Notes: generated from the sequence alone by a model not told the origin. 38,663 bases of DNA from Actinomyces provencensis (GCF_900155435.1 NZ_LT700212.1:1535152-1573814), one strand, 5' to 3'. Shown: positions 25,425 to 34,463, numbered from the stretch's first letter. Numbers and translations are program-made.

Positions 25425-26246
25425 ATGACGGACTCACCCCTCACACCCACCCCCCTCGCCGGCCACGACCTGACCCTGGGATACGGGCGCGGTCCCGTCA
25501 GCGAGCACCTGGACGTGGAGGTGCCCGACGGTTCCTTCACGGCGATCATCGGCCCCAATGCGTGCGGGAAGTCGACGCTGCTGCGCGCCCTGTCCCGCCT
25601 GCTGGACCCCGAGGAGGGCAGCGTCGTCCTCGACGGACGCGACATCCGCGACCTTCCCTCCCGGACCATCGCCCGGCGCCTGGGCCTGCTGCCCCAGAGC
25701 TCCACCAGCCCCAGTGGGATCACCGTGCACGACCTGGTGGCGCGCGGGCGTTTCCCCCACCAGTCCCTGCTGCGCCAGTGGTCGCCCGAGGACGACCGGG
25801 CGGTCGCCCACGCCCTCGCCGCGACCGGCGTCACCGACCTCGCCGGGAGACGCGTGGACGAGCTCTCGGGCGGGCAGAGGCAGCGCGTGTGGCTCTCCCT
25901 GGTGCTCGCCCAGGAGACCCCCCTGCTGCTGCTCGACGAGCCCACGACCTTCCTGGACCTCACCCACCAGCTGGAGGTCCTGGACCTGTGCCGCGGTCTC
26001 CACGAGGGCGGCGGGTACACACTGGTCGCAGTGCTCCACGACCTCAACCTGGCGTTCCGCTACGCCAGCCACCTCATCGTCATGAAGCAGGGGCGCGTCA
26101 TCGCCCAGGGTCGGCCCGAGGAGGTCGTCGACGCCGCCCTCATCGAGGAGGTCTACGACGTGCCCTGCCTGTGCCTGCCCGACCCCGTCACCGGACGGCC
26201 CTGGGTCATCCCCACCGGCGGACCCGACTCCAGGAGGAGCGCATGA
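25425..26246 (+). CDS. Siderophore ABC transporter ATP-binding protein (FepC-like)
   Basis: A 273-residue ABC ATPase that powers ferric-siderophore import. It has Walker A GPNACGKST (43-51), the Q-loop LLPQSS (88-93), signature LSGGQ (147-151), Walker B LLLLDEP (167-173) and the H-loop VLHDLN. ATG 25425 has AGGAGGT at 25414-25420; ATG 25410 in frame is less well placed. A 253-bp gap separates it from the permease gene, unusual inside this operon. The gap has no convincing gene but contains GGCCCCGCCCTCGTCC twice (25268-25283 and 25325-25340). The downstream reductase gene overlaps by 4 nt (ATGA). Confidence 0.95.
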   Translation: MTDSPLTPTPLAGHDLTLGYGRGPVSEHLDVEVPDGSFTAIIGPNACGKSTLLRALSRLLDPEEGSVVLDGRDIRDLPSRTIARRLGLLPQSSTSPSGITVHDLVARGRFPHQSLLRQWSPEDDRAVAHALAATGVTDLAGRRVDELSGGQRQRVWLSLVLAQETPLLLLDEPTTFLDLTHQLEVLDLCRGLHEGGGYTLVAVLHDLNLAFRYASHLIVMKQGRVIAQGRPEEVVDAALIEEVYDVPCLCLPDPVTGRPWVIPTGGPDSRRSA

Positions 26247-27172
26247 ACGACCACCACGACCACAGCCACAGCCACAGCCACAGCCACGACACCGACGGGC
26301 TGCCCGCCCTCATCGAGGTCGCCGCCGTCCACGACGTCTCGGCCAGCATGCGCCGGGTGCGCTTCGCGGGCGAGGGCGTCGCCGACTACCTGCGCGCGCC
26401 CCGCATCCCCAACATCAAGCTCCTCTTCCCCCACGAGGGCGCCTCGCCGGACCTCCCCACCCCCGGGGACGGGCACCACTACGACTTCGCCCCCGGACAG
26501 CGCGAGCGGGTGCGCACCTACACGGTCCGGGACTTCGACGTGGACGCGGCGACGCTGGACGTCGACTTCGTGCGCCACGGCCGCGAGGGACTGGCCTCGG
26601 CCTGGGTGGAGGACGCGCGCCCCGGCGACCGGCTCGGTGCTCTGGGAGGCGGCGGCCGCCTGCCCGGGCCCTGCTTCTGGATCCTCCTGGTGGCCGACGA
26701 CACCGGCCTGCCCGGGGCCTCCGCCATCCTCGAGCAGCTGCCCGCCCACCAGCGCGGCGTGGCACTGCTGGAGGTCGACGGCCCCGGGGACGAACAGGAA
26801 CTGACGCACCCCGAGGGGGTCACGGTGCGCTGGCTGCACCGCGACGGCACCCCCGCCGCCTTCTCGGGGCTGCTCACGCAGGAGGCCCGCGCCGAGCTCG
26901 CGACGGTGCCCGTGGCACTGGAGGAGGCCTTCGTCTGGGTCTCGGCGGAGTCCCACGTGGTGCGCAGACTGCGCCGGGAGGTCCGTGCGCTGGGAGTGCC
27001 GAGGAGTGGCCAGCTGGTCATCGGGTACTGGCACGCAGGCAGCACCGAGACCTCCTACGCGGTGTCCTCGGACCACGACCGGGTCCGTGACGAGTCCTCC
27101 GTCATGCTGCCCGAGGACGCTGCCCTCACCGGTGACGCCCTGGCCCACCTGTTCTCCGGCGGCGCGCGGTGA
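26243..27172 (+). CDS. Siderophore-interacting FAD-binding protein with His-rich N-terminus
   Basis: A 309-residue SIP/ViuB-family cytosolic flavoprotein that reduces ferric siderophores to release iron after import. The FAD-binding barrel shows RVRTYTVRDFD and LDVDFVRHGREGLASAWVE in order, and the C-terminal NAD(P)H-type domain shows WVSAESHVVRRLRREVR and GYWHAGSTE. It starts at ATG 26243, overlapping the ATPase stop, with GGAGGAGCGC upstream. Residues 4-15 alternate His with Ser or Asp (HHDHSHSHSHSH), encoded partly by four CACAGC repeats. That tract resembles metal-handling His-rich tails of other metal proteins and is not part of the usual family; metal buffering is an inference. Confidence 0.92.
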   Translation: MNDHHDHSHSHSHSHDTDGLPALIEVAAVHDVSASMRRVRFAGEGVADYLRAPRIPNIKLLFPHEGASPDLPTPGDGHHYDFAPGQRERVRTYTVRDFDVDAATLDVDFVRHGREGLASAWVEDARPGDRLGALGGGGRLPGPCFWILLVADDTGLPGASAILEQLPAHQRGVALLEVDGPGDEQELTHPEGVTVRWLHRDGTPAAFSGLLTQEARAELATVPVALEEAFVWVSAESHVVRRLRREVRALGVPRSGQLVIGYWHAGSTETSYAVSSDHDRVRDESSVMLPEDAALTGDALAHLFSGGAR

Positions 27173-28815
27173 CAGCAGGGGCAGCAGGGGCAGCAGCAGC
27201 AGCCGGGACAGCAGGATCGGCACAGGCGGCAGGCGGGACCCCGGGGACCGGGACGGCAGGGGCAGGCGGTCCGTCCGCGACCCCTGACGGGTCCTCCGGC
27301 ACCCGGGCAACCGCACCCTCCGACGAGCCCCGCTCCTGGACGGACCGGCACGGCACCATCCACCGCGAGCGCCACCCCGCCGTTCCCGGCCGTGACCACC
27401 CCGTCCCACGCGTCACCGGGCCGCTGGAACGTGCCTGGGCGGAGACCTTCCACCAGGACGCCTCCACGGGCGCCCGCTCCCGGGCCGCCCTCGCCTCCGT
27501 GGTCCTCGCGCGCCGCAACCCCTTGGTGACAGACGTCGACGAGGGACACCCCGGATCGGATCGTGGCAGCGGCGCCGGGGACGTCCCCGGCACCGAGGGG
27601 TCCGCCGGCCGTGAGGGGCCCGCTCCCCGTCGGGACGCCTCTGCCCGTCTGGACTCCTCTGCCCGTCGGGACGCCTCCGGCCGTCGGGACTTCTCCGGCC
27701 GTGGGGAGTGCCTCTACACCTGGATCGTCGAGGCGCCGGGCGCGACCACGGTGCTCCTGTGGGCCAATGCCCTCTTCGACCACCGCGATGTCGCAGCCTC
27801 GGAGTTCACGCACCTGGAGGGTTCCGACCTCTGGACGCTCACCCTGCGGCTGCCGCGCTCATGGCGCGCCTCGTACCGCATCGCCGTGTGGGACCAGGAC
27901 GCTCCCCCGCCGTGGCGCACGGCGCAGGGGCGTCGCAGGATCAGGCTCGCGGCGCTGGAGGCCGGGGGCCCGGACCCGAGGGGCGGCGAACTCATCGAAC
28001 CTCGGGAGGGATTGGCCGCGAGTGTGGCCAGTGGGCCCGATGCGCCCGCCGACCCCTGGCCGACGGCTGCGCGCGAGGGCCTGCGTCGCGAGGCACGCGG
28101 TGGTGGGTTCCCCCACGGTCAGGTGCGAGAGATGACCTTCCCCGCCGGCCCCACCTACGGCGAGCAGCGGGTCTGGGTCTACTGCCCGCCCGGCGCCTCC
28201 CCCGATGCCGCACCCGGCACCCCCCTCCTCATCCTGTTCGACGGGCAGGTGTGGGCCCGTGGACTCCACCTGCCCGACCTGCTCGATGCCGCGATCGGCG
28301 CCGGTGCCGTGGCGCCCCTGCACGTGGCGATGGTCGACTCCCACGAGGAGTCACGCCGCTGGGACGAGCTCGGTGTCCCCACGGCACAGGTGGACTTCGT
28401 CCTCGACGTGCTCCTCCCCCGCCTGCGGGCGATCCTTCCGCTGGACACACGGGGGACGTCGACGCTGGTCTCGGGCCAGAGCTTCGGGGGGCTGGCGGCG
28501 CTGTGGACCGTGGCCCTGGGCGACGGCGAGGTCGGGCGCGCGCTCGCCCAGTCCCCGTCCCTGTGGCGTTTCGACCTCGCCGGCCCCCTGTTGGGAGAGC
28601 CGGCGTGGCGCAGCCTCCGCATCCGCTCGGGCGCCTTCGAGGGATCGATGCTCGAGGACGCCCACTCCCTCGCGGCGCTGCTCGGGGAGGACCCCCGCCT
28701 GGCGGGACGGAGCGTCGACGTCGGCGGGGTCGAGGGCGGACACGACTGGGCATGGTGGAGACAGGACCTCCTCGCCGCGCTGGAGGATGCGTTGCCGGCC
28801 ACGCCCGGTCTCTAG
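27169..28815 (+). CDS. Enterochelin-esterase-like hydrolase (Fes family)
   Basis: A 548-residue alpha/beta hydrolase. The N-terminal Fes-type domain is split: conserved-looking segments at about 85-120 and 180-260 (LYTWIVEAPGATTVLLWANA; LEGSDLWTLTLRLP) are separated by a charged Ser/Arg/Gly low-complexity insert (about 125-180) with repeats such as RRDAS. The C-terminal esterase domain has the nucleophile Ser438 in GQSFGG and catalytic His525 in EGGHDWAWWR. It probably cleaves imported ferric catecholate siderophore esters to free iron. GTG 27169 overlaps the SIP stop (GTGA). The first 45 residues are Ala/Gly repeats from a GCAGGG-rich stretch, so the true start could be internal. It is the last gene of the operon. 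Confidence 0.87.
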   Translation: MTAGAAGAAAAAGTAGSAQAAGGTPGTGTAGAGGPSATPDGSSGTRATAPSDEPRSWTDRHGTIHRERHPAVPGRDHPVPRVTGPLERAWAETFHQDASTGARSRAALASVVLARRNPLVTDVDEGHPGSDRGSGAGDVPGTEGSAGREGPAPRRDASARLDSSARRDASGRRDFSGRGECLYTWIVEAPGATTVLLWANALFDHRDVAASEFTHLEGSDLWTLTLRLPRSWRASYRIAVWDQDAPPPWRTAQGRRRIRLAALEAGGPDPRGGELIEPREGLAASVASGPDAPADPWPTAAREGLRREARGGGFPHGQVREMTFPAGPTYGEQRVWVYCPPGASPDAAPGTPLLILFDGQVWARGLHLPDLLDAAIGAGAVAPLHVAMVDSHEESRRWDELGVPTAQVDFVLDVLLPRLRAILPLDTRGTSTLVSGQSFGGLAALWTVALGDGEVGRALAQSPSLWRFDLAGPLLGEPAWRSLRIRSGAFEGSMLEDAHSLAALLGEDPRLAGRSVDVGGVEGGHDWAWWRQDLLAALEDALPATPGL

Positions 28816-28897
28816 GCCACCGACCACCACCGTCCCGCAGCAGGGCCACCGCTGCACGTCACCCGGACCACCGCTCCTCCCACCCTCACCACTCCGG

Positions 28898-28959
28898 ACG
28901 GGCACGGGCACGGGCACGGGCACGGGCACGGGCACGGGCACGGGCACGGGCACGGGCAC
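28898..28959. repeat. Hexanucleotide tract (ACGGGC)10
   Basis: Ten perfect copies plus two bases lie between the esterase gene and the convergent sugar ABC operon, with a further short run near 28977-28990. The gap (28816-29073) contains no gene. Together with (CCAGGA)8 at 16030 and (CACAGC)4 at 26261 it makes three hexamer tracts in one window. Confidence 0.95.
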
Positions 28960-29007
28960 ACCCCACACCACCCCGGGCGGGCACGGGCACACCTCTCACA
29001 CGCAGAC

Positions 29008-29060
29008 GCCCCCTCCCGGGTGGCACACACACGATGTGTGCGTCCCGCCCGGGAGGGGGC
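29008..29060. terminator. Long bidirectional hairpin between convergent operons
   Basis: Perfect 13-bp arms, GCCCCCTCCCGGG at 29008-29020 and its complement at 29048-29060, enclose an inner stem CACACAC/GTGTGTG-like pairing around CACACGATGTGTG. It lies 190 nt after the esterase stop and 14 nt from the end of the convergent permease gene, so it can terminate both operons. There is no T-tract. Confidence 0.75.
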
Positions 29061-29073
29061 ACTGCCCTGCTGC

Positions 29074-29892
29074 TCAGCCCTTGTCGGCGCCGGCCAGCAT
29101 CCCCTTCATGAAGTACCTCTGCAGGAACAGGTAGGCAATGATGACGGGCAGCACGCCCAGCAGCGAGCTCGCCACTGCGGCATTGACCTGGGAGCCCTGC
29201 TCGCCGAAGAACGAGGCGATCGCAGGTGCGAGCGTCTTCATCCTGTTGCCGCTCATGATGTAGGCGCTCAGCGCGAACTCGTTCCAGACGTACACGGACG
29301 TGAGGATGACGACCGTGGCCGTCACGGGCTTCAACAGGGGGATGACGATCCTGGAGAAGATCTGGAGTGTGTTCGCCCCGTCCACACGCCCCGCCTCCTC
29401 CAGGGTGATGGGCACCGCCCGCAGGAACTGGGTGTAGAGGAAGATCGCCCGCGGCAGCTCCAGACAGACCAGGGGCAGGATCAGGCCCGCATAGGTGTTG
29501 AGCAGGTTGAGCTGGTTGAGCATCGAGTAGAGGGGCACCAGGATGCTCAGGGGCGGGATCATCATGATCGTGAGGATCACGACCTCGATGACCCGGTTGA
29601 ACGTGCTGCGTCGCCGGGCCAGCGGGTACGAGGCCAACGCAGCGATCACACATGTCAGGACGGTCGCGATGACGGTGACGATGGCCGAGTTGGTCATCGC
29701 CCGCAGCACACCACCCTCCTCCACGGCCATCCGGAAGTTGTCCGTGGTCGCCGCCGAGAACGGAAAGGACCACACCGAGGACAGGTCGCTCTGCTTCTTG
29801 AACGCCGTCGTCACCGCCAGGTAGAACGGCACCAACTGCACGGCGCAGAAGAGTGCCAGGACGGCACCGATTCCGAACTTCTTGCCGGTCAT
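29074..29892 (-). CDS. Carbohydrate ABC transporter permease (MalG/MsmG type)
   Basis: A 272-residue inner-membrane protein with six hydrophobic segments. The ATPase-contacting EAA loop is present as EEAGRVDGANTLQIFSRIVIP, and LVPFYLAVTTAFK near the N-terminus is typical of this carbohydrate-uptake-1 group. Its start is 3 nt after the preceding permease stop, so it is the last gene of the alpha-galactoside operon. No ATPase gene is present here. As in many Gram-positives, a shared MsmK-like ATPase elsewhere probably serves the transporter. Confidence 0.93.
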   Translation of the reverse strand: MTGKKFGIGAVLALFCAVQLVPFYLAVTTAFKKQSDLSSVWSFPFSAATTDNFRMAVEEGGVLRAMTNSAIVTVIATVLTCVIAALASYPLARRRSTFNRVIEVVILTIMMIPPLSILVPLYSMLNQLNLLNTYAGLILPLVCLELPRAIFLYTQFLRAVPITLEEAGRVDGANTLQIFSRIVIPLLKPVTATVVILTSVYVWNEFALSAYIMSGNRMKTLAPAIASFFGEQGSQVNAAVASSLLGVLPVIIAYLFLQRYFMKGMLAGADKG

Positions 29893-29895
29893 GGA

Positions 29896-30822
29896 TCAGC
29901 CCTCCTGGTTCTGGCGGAGCCGGTCGAACCACATGTTCAGGACCACCGTGAAGGCGGCGATGACGAGGAAGAGGATGATTCCCTGCGCCGCCGCATAGCC
30001 TGCGGACTGGTCCTCGAAGTAGGTCCGCGCGATCAGCGTGGACACCGAGTTCGTGGAGTACCCCGGTCCTCCTCCGGTGAGCACCTGCACGATGTCGTAC
30101 AGCTTCAGTCCACCGATCAGGTTGAGCACGCAGCTGGAGGCGAAGGCGGGCAGGAGCAGCGGGACCGTGATCCTCCAGAACCGCGTGAGCCCGACCGCCC
30201 CGTCCAGGGCCGCCGCCTCCTTGACCTCTTCGGGAATCGACTGGAGCCCGGACAGGTAGATCAGCATCGACACCCCCATGAACTGCAGGGAGTTGATCAT
30301 CACCATGACGCCGATCGCGAAGTTCGCGTCACTGAGCCATGCGACCTGTGGGACCCCGAAGACACCGAGGATGTCGTTGAGGGCACCCTGGTGGTAGCGG
30401 AACACGAGGTAGTACATGGTCCCCATGACCACCTGGGAGACCAGGACGGGCAGGTAGACGATCGCCCGGTAGGCGTTCCTCCCCCGGATGTTGCGATCCA
30501 GGAGGACGGCCAACCCCAGTCCGAAGACCTGCTGGATCAGGGTCGAGCCGACACCGTAGATGAACGTGTTCCTCAGGGCGACGGCGAAGTTCGAGTCCCT
30601 GAAGATCCTCAGGAAGTTGTCCGCACCGACGAAGTCCCTGGTGGGCGAGTAGCCGTTCCAGTTCGTCAGCGACAACACGATGCCGTTGACGAACGGGTAG
30701 ACCATGAACACGCCGAACAGGAGCAGGGCCGGCAGGTACATCAGGTTGATCGACCGGCCCCTCCAGGACCTGCCCCTCCTGCGCCGACCGACGGCTGCAC
30801 CGTCAATCACGGTTGCACTCAT
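29896..30822 (-). CDS. Carbohydrate ABC transporter permease (MalF/MsmF type)
   Basis: A 308-residue permease with an N-terminal Arg-rich cytosolic stretch, six membrane segments and the EAA loop EEVKEAAALDGAVGLTRFWRITVP. Conserved VLSLTNWNGYSP and GGPGYSTNSVSTL segments match sugar transporters. ATG 30822 is chosen because GGAGAGGAG lies 8 nt upstream; the longer frame to 30861 has no such signal. It forms the heterodimeric channel with the following MalG-type protein and receives substrate from the lipoprotein encoded upstream. Confidence 0.93.
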   Translation of the reverse strand: MSATVIDGAAVGRRRRGRSWRGRSINLMYLPALLLFGVFMVYPFVNGIVLSLTNWNGYSPTRDFVGADNFLRIFRDSNFAVALRNTFIYGVGSTLIQQVFGLGLAVLLDRNIRGRNAYRAIVYLPVLVSQVVMGTMYYLVFRYHQGALNDILGVFGVPQVAWLSDANFAIGVMVMINSLQFMGVSMLIYLSGLQSIPEEVKEAAALDGAVGLTRFWRITVPLLLPAFASSCVLNLIGGLKLYDIVQVLTGGGPGYSTNSVSTLIARTYFEDQSAGYAAAQGIILFLVIAAFTVVLNMWFDRLRQNQEG

Positions 30823-30903
30823 TGGTGTGCTCCTCTCCCCTCCGTCGCGTCCCGGACGCACCTGCCGGCCCGGACACCGTCGGTCGGCGCAGGTCCGGGA
30901 CGT

Positions 30904-32172
30904 TCACTCTGCCTTGCCGCCCAGCGTCGTGTACTGGTCCTTGAGGTCATTGGTCGCAGTGGCCGGATCCGACTGACCGGTGATCACGGCGTCGGTGGTG
31001 GTGATGAGGGTCGCCCAGATGCCGTTGGGCAGGTAGACCCGGTCGAAGAAGGGTTCGGTGACGAGGTCGCCCGGCTTGACCCACTTGTCGTAGCTGGACT
31101 GCAGGGTGCCCAGGTCGGGCGTGGCGTTGGTCAGGCCGGAGTAGGAACCGATCGCCTCGGCCATGGCGCTGGCGTTCTCGGGCTGTGCGACGAAGTCGAG
31201 GAACTTCAGGGCTGCCTCCTTGTTGGGGGAGTCCTTGGCGACACCGTAGGCGTTGACGCCCTCACCGCCGACCAGGTAGGGGTCAGCGATGCCCGAGGGG
31301 ATCGGGATGAACCCGACGTTCGCGTTCGGGTTGAAGCTCAGCGCGGTCGCGAGCAGTGTCGGCTGGGCGAAGGCGAAGGCCGCCTGGCCCTGTCCGATCT
31401 GGCTCGCCATGTCATCGGCCGTGGCGGAGGAGTAGTCGGGGTTGAAGTACCCGCCGTCGGCCCATTCCTTGGCGAGGTCGAGGACTCGGGTCTGCCACGC
31501 CTCGGACAGGAAGTCCCCGGTCCTGAACGACTCGCGCTCGTCCTCGGAGAAGGCACCCGAGGCGATGAAGTCGGCGAGGTTGCCCGGAGCGCTGATCTTG
31601 CCCGCGCAGGTGATCGGGGTCTTCCCCGCCTCCTTGATCTTGCCGAGGGCATCGGTGAACGCCTCCCACGACGTGAGGGAGTCCGGATCGACGCCTGCCT
31701 CGGAGAGGACGTCGAAGTTCACGCTGATCCCCGTGACCGTGTACTCCAACGGCAGCGCGTAGACATTGCCGTCCGCATCCTTCATGGCGGTGTCCAGTCC
31801 GGAGTCCATGTACTGCATCCACGGCTGGTCGTTGAGGGGCTCCAGGAACGGCGAGTACCGCTGCACGGACCACCCGTGCGTCGAGAAGACGTCCGGGAGG
31901 TTGTTGGAGGCCATCCGGACCGTCATCTCCTTCTGGAAGACGTCGGCCGAGTCGATGGTGAACTCGACGTCGGTGCCCGTCTCCTGCTCGAACTTGTCGA
32001 CGATGGCCTTCATCTCGGTGTACGCCGGGCTGCCCGTGGTCATGTTCAGGTAGATGTCGAGCTTGCCTCCGGCGTCGCCGGATGCTCCGCTCTCCGCGCC
32101 TCCCGAGCATGCTCCCAGAACCAGGCCGCTGGTCATGAGGACCAGGGTCGCAGTGGCAATTGACTTTCTCAT
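30904..32172 (-). CDS. Sugar ABC transporter substrate-binding lipoprotein
   Basis: A 422-residue extracellular solute-binding protein of family 1. The signal peptide ends LVLGAC with lipid-anchored Cys22. The mature lobes show LPDVFSTHGWSV, YALPLEYTVTGISVNFDVLSEAG and AALKFLDFVAQPENA, typical of oligosaccharide binders. ATG 32172 is preferred over TTG 32175, with GAGGAAAAG upstream. The gene lies 86 nt after the alpha-galactosidase gene in the same operon, so raffinose, melibiose or a related alpha-galactoside is the likely ligand; that is inferred from context. Confidence 0.93.
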   Translation of the reverse strand: MRKSIATATLVLMTSGLVLGACSGGAESGASGDAGGKLDIYLNMTTGSPAYTEMKAIVDKFEQETGTDVEFTIDSADVFQKEMTVRMASNNLPDVFSTHGWSVQRYSPFLEPLNDQPWMQYMDSGLDTAMKDADGNVYALPLEYTVTGISVNFDVLSEAGVDPDSLTSWEAFTDALGKIKEAGKTPITCAGKISAPGNLADFIASGAFSEDERESFRTGDFLSEAWQTRVLDLAKEWADGGYFNPDYSSATADDMASQIGQGQAAFAFAQPTLLATALSFNPNANVGFIPIPSGIADPYLVGGEGVNAYGVAKDSPNKEAALKFLDFVAQPENASAMAEAIGSYSGLTNATPDLGTLQSSYDKWVKPGDLVTEPFFDRVYLPNGIWATLITTTDAVITGQSDPATATNDLKDQYTTLGGKAE

Positions 32173-32258
32173 CAACTTTTCCTCTCAGAGTTTCCTGGTG
32201 GGGACGGAGCGCATCCTCGTCATCGAGGACTGTGGACGTCCGCCCGTGTCGTGTGGTG

Positions 32259-34463
32259 TCAGTCCTCGTCCGGTCCGGTCACGGCCGTGACGGAGAAGAG
32301 GAGGACCTGGTCGGTGAAGAGTTTCGGAGTGTGCAGACCGAAGAGATCGAGCATCCTCCCGGTCATGACGACGCCCTCGCCGTCCTCCCCGAACCAGGGA
32401 GGAGGGAAGAGGCCCTCGGGCGGCTGCGCCACGATGACGGGTGAGACCCGGTAGCTGGTGTCGGGGTCCAGGCCCGGCAGGCGGAAGCGTCCGCGCGGGG
32501 AGATCGCCGAGCGGTGACGTGTGGTCAGCTCGAAGAGACCTTCCCGACGGTCCGGGGAGACCACGCCCTGGACCCACAAGGAGTCCTCCGCGGAGTCCCC
32601 GCGCACCAGGGTGCCGGTGAACAGGAGGTGCCGGTGGTCCTTGTAGAAGCTGATCCACTCGGCCAGCTCCGCGCGTTCCTCCGGCGAGGCCTTGGAGACG
32701 TCCCACTCGACGCCGAAGTGCCCCCACAGCGCGGTCCCCGCCCGGAAGGAGAGCGCACTGACACGCCCGGTGGTCCGCGACTTGGGTGAGGCCACGTGGT
32801 TGCCGAGCATCTCCAGGGGGATGAGCTGCTCCGTCCATCTCATGATGGACTGCCTCTCCAGCGGGTCGATGCAGTCCGACGGCCAGAACCTCACGGCGTG
32901 CTGCGCCATCTCCAGGTCGATGCGGGCACCCCCCGAGGAGCAGCTCTCGATCTCGAGGCCCGGGTGCTCCTGGGTGAGGAGGTCCATGAGTCGGTAGGTG
33001 GCCAGTGTCTGTTCGTGGACGCAGGCGCGGCCACCGGCCAGCTGGTTGCCGGGTTCGAGCAGGTCCCTGTTGTGGTCCCACTTGATGTAGTCGATCCCGT
33101 ACTCCCCGACCAGCTGGGTCATCCGGGCGTGGATGTGGTCGAAGGCCTCCGGGATGGCCAGGTTGAGCACCTGTTGGTGGCGCCACTCGACGGGCCAGTC
33201 CTCGGATGCCGCGAGGATCCACTCGGGGTGTGCACGGGCCAGGTCCGAGTCCGGGTTGACCATCTCCGGTTCGAACCAGAGCCCGAACTCCATGCCCAGC
33301 TCGTGGACACGGTCCGCGAGGGGACGCAGGCCGTCGGGCCAGTGCTGCTCGTCGGGGTACCAGTCCCCCAGGCCCGCTGTCGGGTCGTGGCGGCCGTGGA
33401 ACCACCCGTCGTCGAGGACGAACCTCTCCACCCCGATCTCCGCGGCACTGTCCGCCAGGTGGCGGAGGTGGTCGACCTCGTGGTCGAAGTAGACCGCCTC
33501 CCACACGTTGAGCGTGACCGGGCGCTCCACACCGGGGTGTCCGGGTCGGGAACGCAGCCAGGAGTGTATGCGCCCGGCCGCGGCGTCGAGTCCCTGGGCC
33601 TGGCAGAAGTAGACCCAGGGCGAGGAGTAGGCCTCTCCGTCGCCCAGTGAGATCTCCCCTGCCAGCAGCAGCTCCCCGCCGCCGATGAGTTGGCGCCCGT
33701 CGGGGCACTTCTCGGCCCACACCCTCTGGTTGCCGGAGAAGGCGGCGTGGATGCCCCAGACCTGTCCGCTCCGGAAGCCGAAGCCCTCCTCGCCGGCGAA
33801 CATCATCATCGGCGCGTCGAAGCCCGTACGCCCACGCCTCTGCTCGTGCAGCCTGCACCCGAGTTCGAAGGGCACCCTGATGGGCGCACGCTCCCGTCCC
33901 CACCGTCCCGAGAAGTCCAGGAGTTCCTTCGCCTCCAGGGGCAGGGGGAGGGCGACGGAGAGTTCCTCGAGTTCGTAGTCCTCCGTTCCCTCGTTCACGA
34001 CCCGGGCCCGGATCCTCACCATTCCCACCGGCATGAGGTCGATCTCGGTGAGGACGCTGAGGGCACTGCGCGGATCGCGGGTGAGGACCCGCCAGGTGCC
34101 CGGGCCCGTGGTGACGACGCCGTTGCCGTCGTGGGTGACGTGGTCGCACCCGAGGTCGATGTCCTCGGTGAGCAGGCGTGGGCTCCAGGCCCGGCCTGCC
34201 CCACGGTGCCCGACCAGCCCGGGTCTGCCGTTCCATCCGGTGCGGTTCTCGGGGATGACGGGCACGCGCACGGGGACCCCCGGGGCGTTGCCGCTCAGGG
34301 CCTCGGTGTTCGCGATCGCCACGGCCTCGACGAGGGCGCCCGGGAGCTCGCCCAGGTCCGGTCCCCAGTAGATGACCTGCGGTGCGACGTCAGGATCGAC
34401 GGCGAGCACCAGCGAGGTGCCTCCCGCACGTCCATGCACCAGGCTCACGTCAGATTGCATCAT
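32259..34463 (-). CDS. GH36 alpha-galactosidase
   Basis: A 734-residue retaining alpha-galactosidase of glycoside hydrolase family 36, the common bacterial length. It hydrolyses terminal alpha-1,6-galactose from raffinose-type sugars and melibiose. The beta-sandwich N-domain is followed by a barrel with FVLDDGWFHGRHD (348-360), the nucleophile Asp463 in YIKWDHNRD, ESCSSGGAR (506-514) and the acid/base Asp530 in FWPSDCIDPLERQ. No signal peptide is present, so it acts in the cytosol on sugars brought in by the ABC system encoded downstream. Two adjacent ATGs (34463 and 34460) are possible starts. It is the first gene of a four-gene operon facing a LacI regulator. Confidence 0.96.
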   Translation of the reverse strand: MMQSDVSLVHGRAGGTSLVLAVDPDVAPQVIYWGPDLGELPGALVEAVAIANTEALSGNAPGVPVRVPVIPENRTGWNGRPGLVGHRGAGRAWSPRLLTEDIDLGCDHVTHDGNGVVTTGPGTWRVLTRDPRSALSVLTEIDLMPVGMVRIRARVVNEGTEDYELEELSVALPLPLEAKELLDFSGRWGRERAPIRVPFELGCRLHEQRRGRTGFDAPMMMFAGEEGFGFRSGQVWGIHAAFSGNQRVWAEKCPDGRQLIGGGELLLAGEISLGDGEAYSSPWVYFCQAQGLDAAAGRIHSWLRSRPGHPGVERPVTLNVWEAVYFDHEVDHLRHLADSAAEIGVERFVLDDGWFHGRHDPTAGLGDWYPDEQHWPDGLRPLADRVHELGMEFGLWFEPEMVNPDSDLARAHPEWILAASEDWPVEWRHQQVLNLAIPEAFDHIHARMTQLVGEYGIDYIKWDHNRDLLEPGNQLAGGRACVHEQTLATYRLMDLLTQEHPGLEIESCSSGGARIDLEMAQHAVRFWPSDCIDPLERQSIMRWTEQLIPLEMLGNHVASPKSRTTGRVSALSFRAGTALWGHFGVEWDVSKASPEERAELAEWISFYKDHRHLLFTGTLVRGDSAEDSLWVQGVVSPDRREGLFELTTRHRSAISPRGRFRLPGLDPDTSYRVSPVIVAQPPEGLFPPPWFGEDGEGVVMTGRMLDLFGLHTPKLFTDQVLLFSVTAVTGPDED

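Noticed and set aside
25177-25428. Possible 83-codon gene between the second permease and the ATPase
   Set aside because: The product is Pro/Arg/His-rich with no motif or good ribosome-binding site; the stop overlap with the ATPase start is probably chance.
28810-29111. Thr-Gly or Ala-Arg dipeptide-repeat protein encoded by the (ACGGGC) tract
   Set aside because: The frames arise only from extending other frames past the esterase stop or from the antisense strand; no start site or flanking coding character.
29020-32163. Long plus-strand open frame opposite the sugar ABC operon
   Set aside because: Antisense shadow with Asp/His/Gln/Arg-rich, motif-free product; the minus-strand genes have clear families, start sites and operon spacing.
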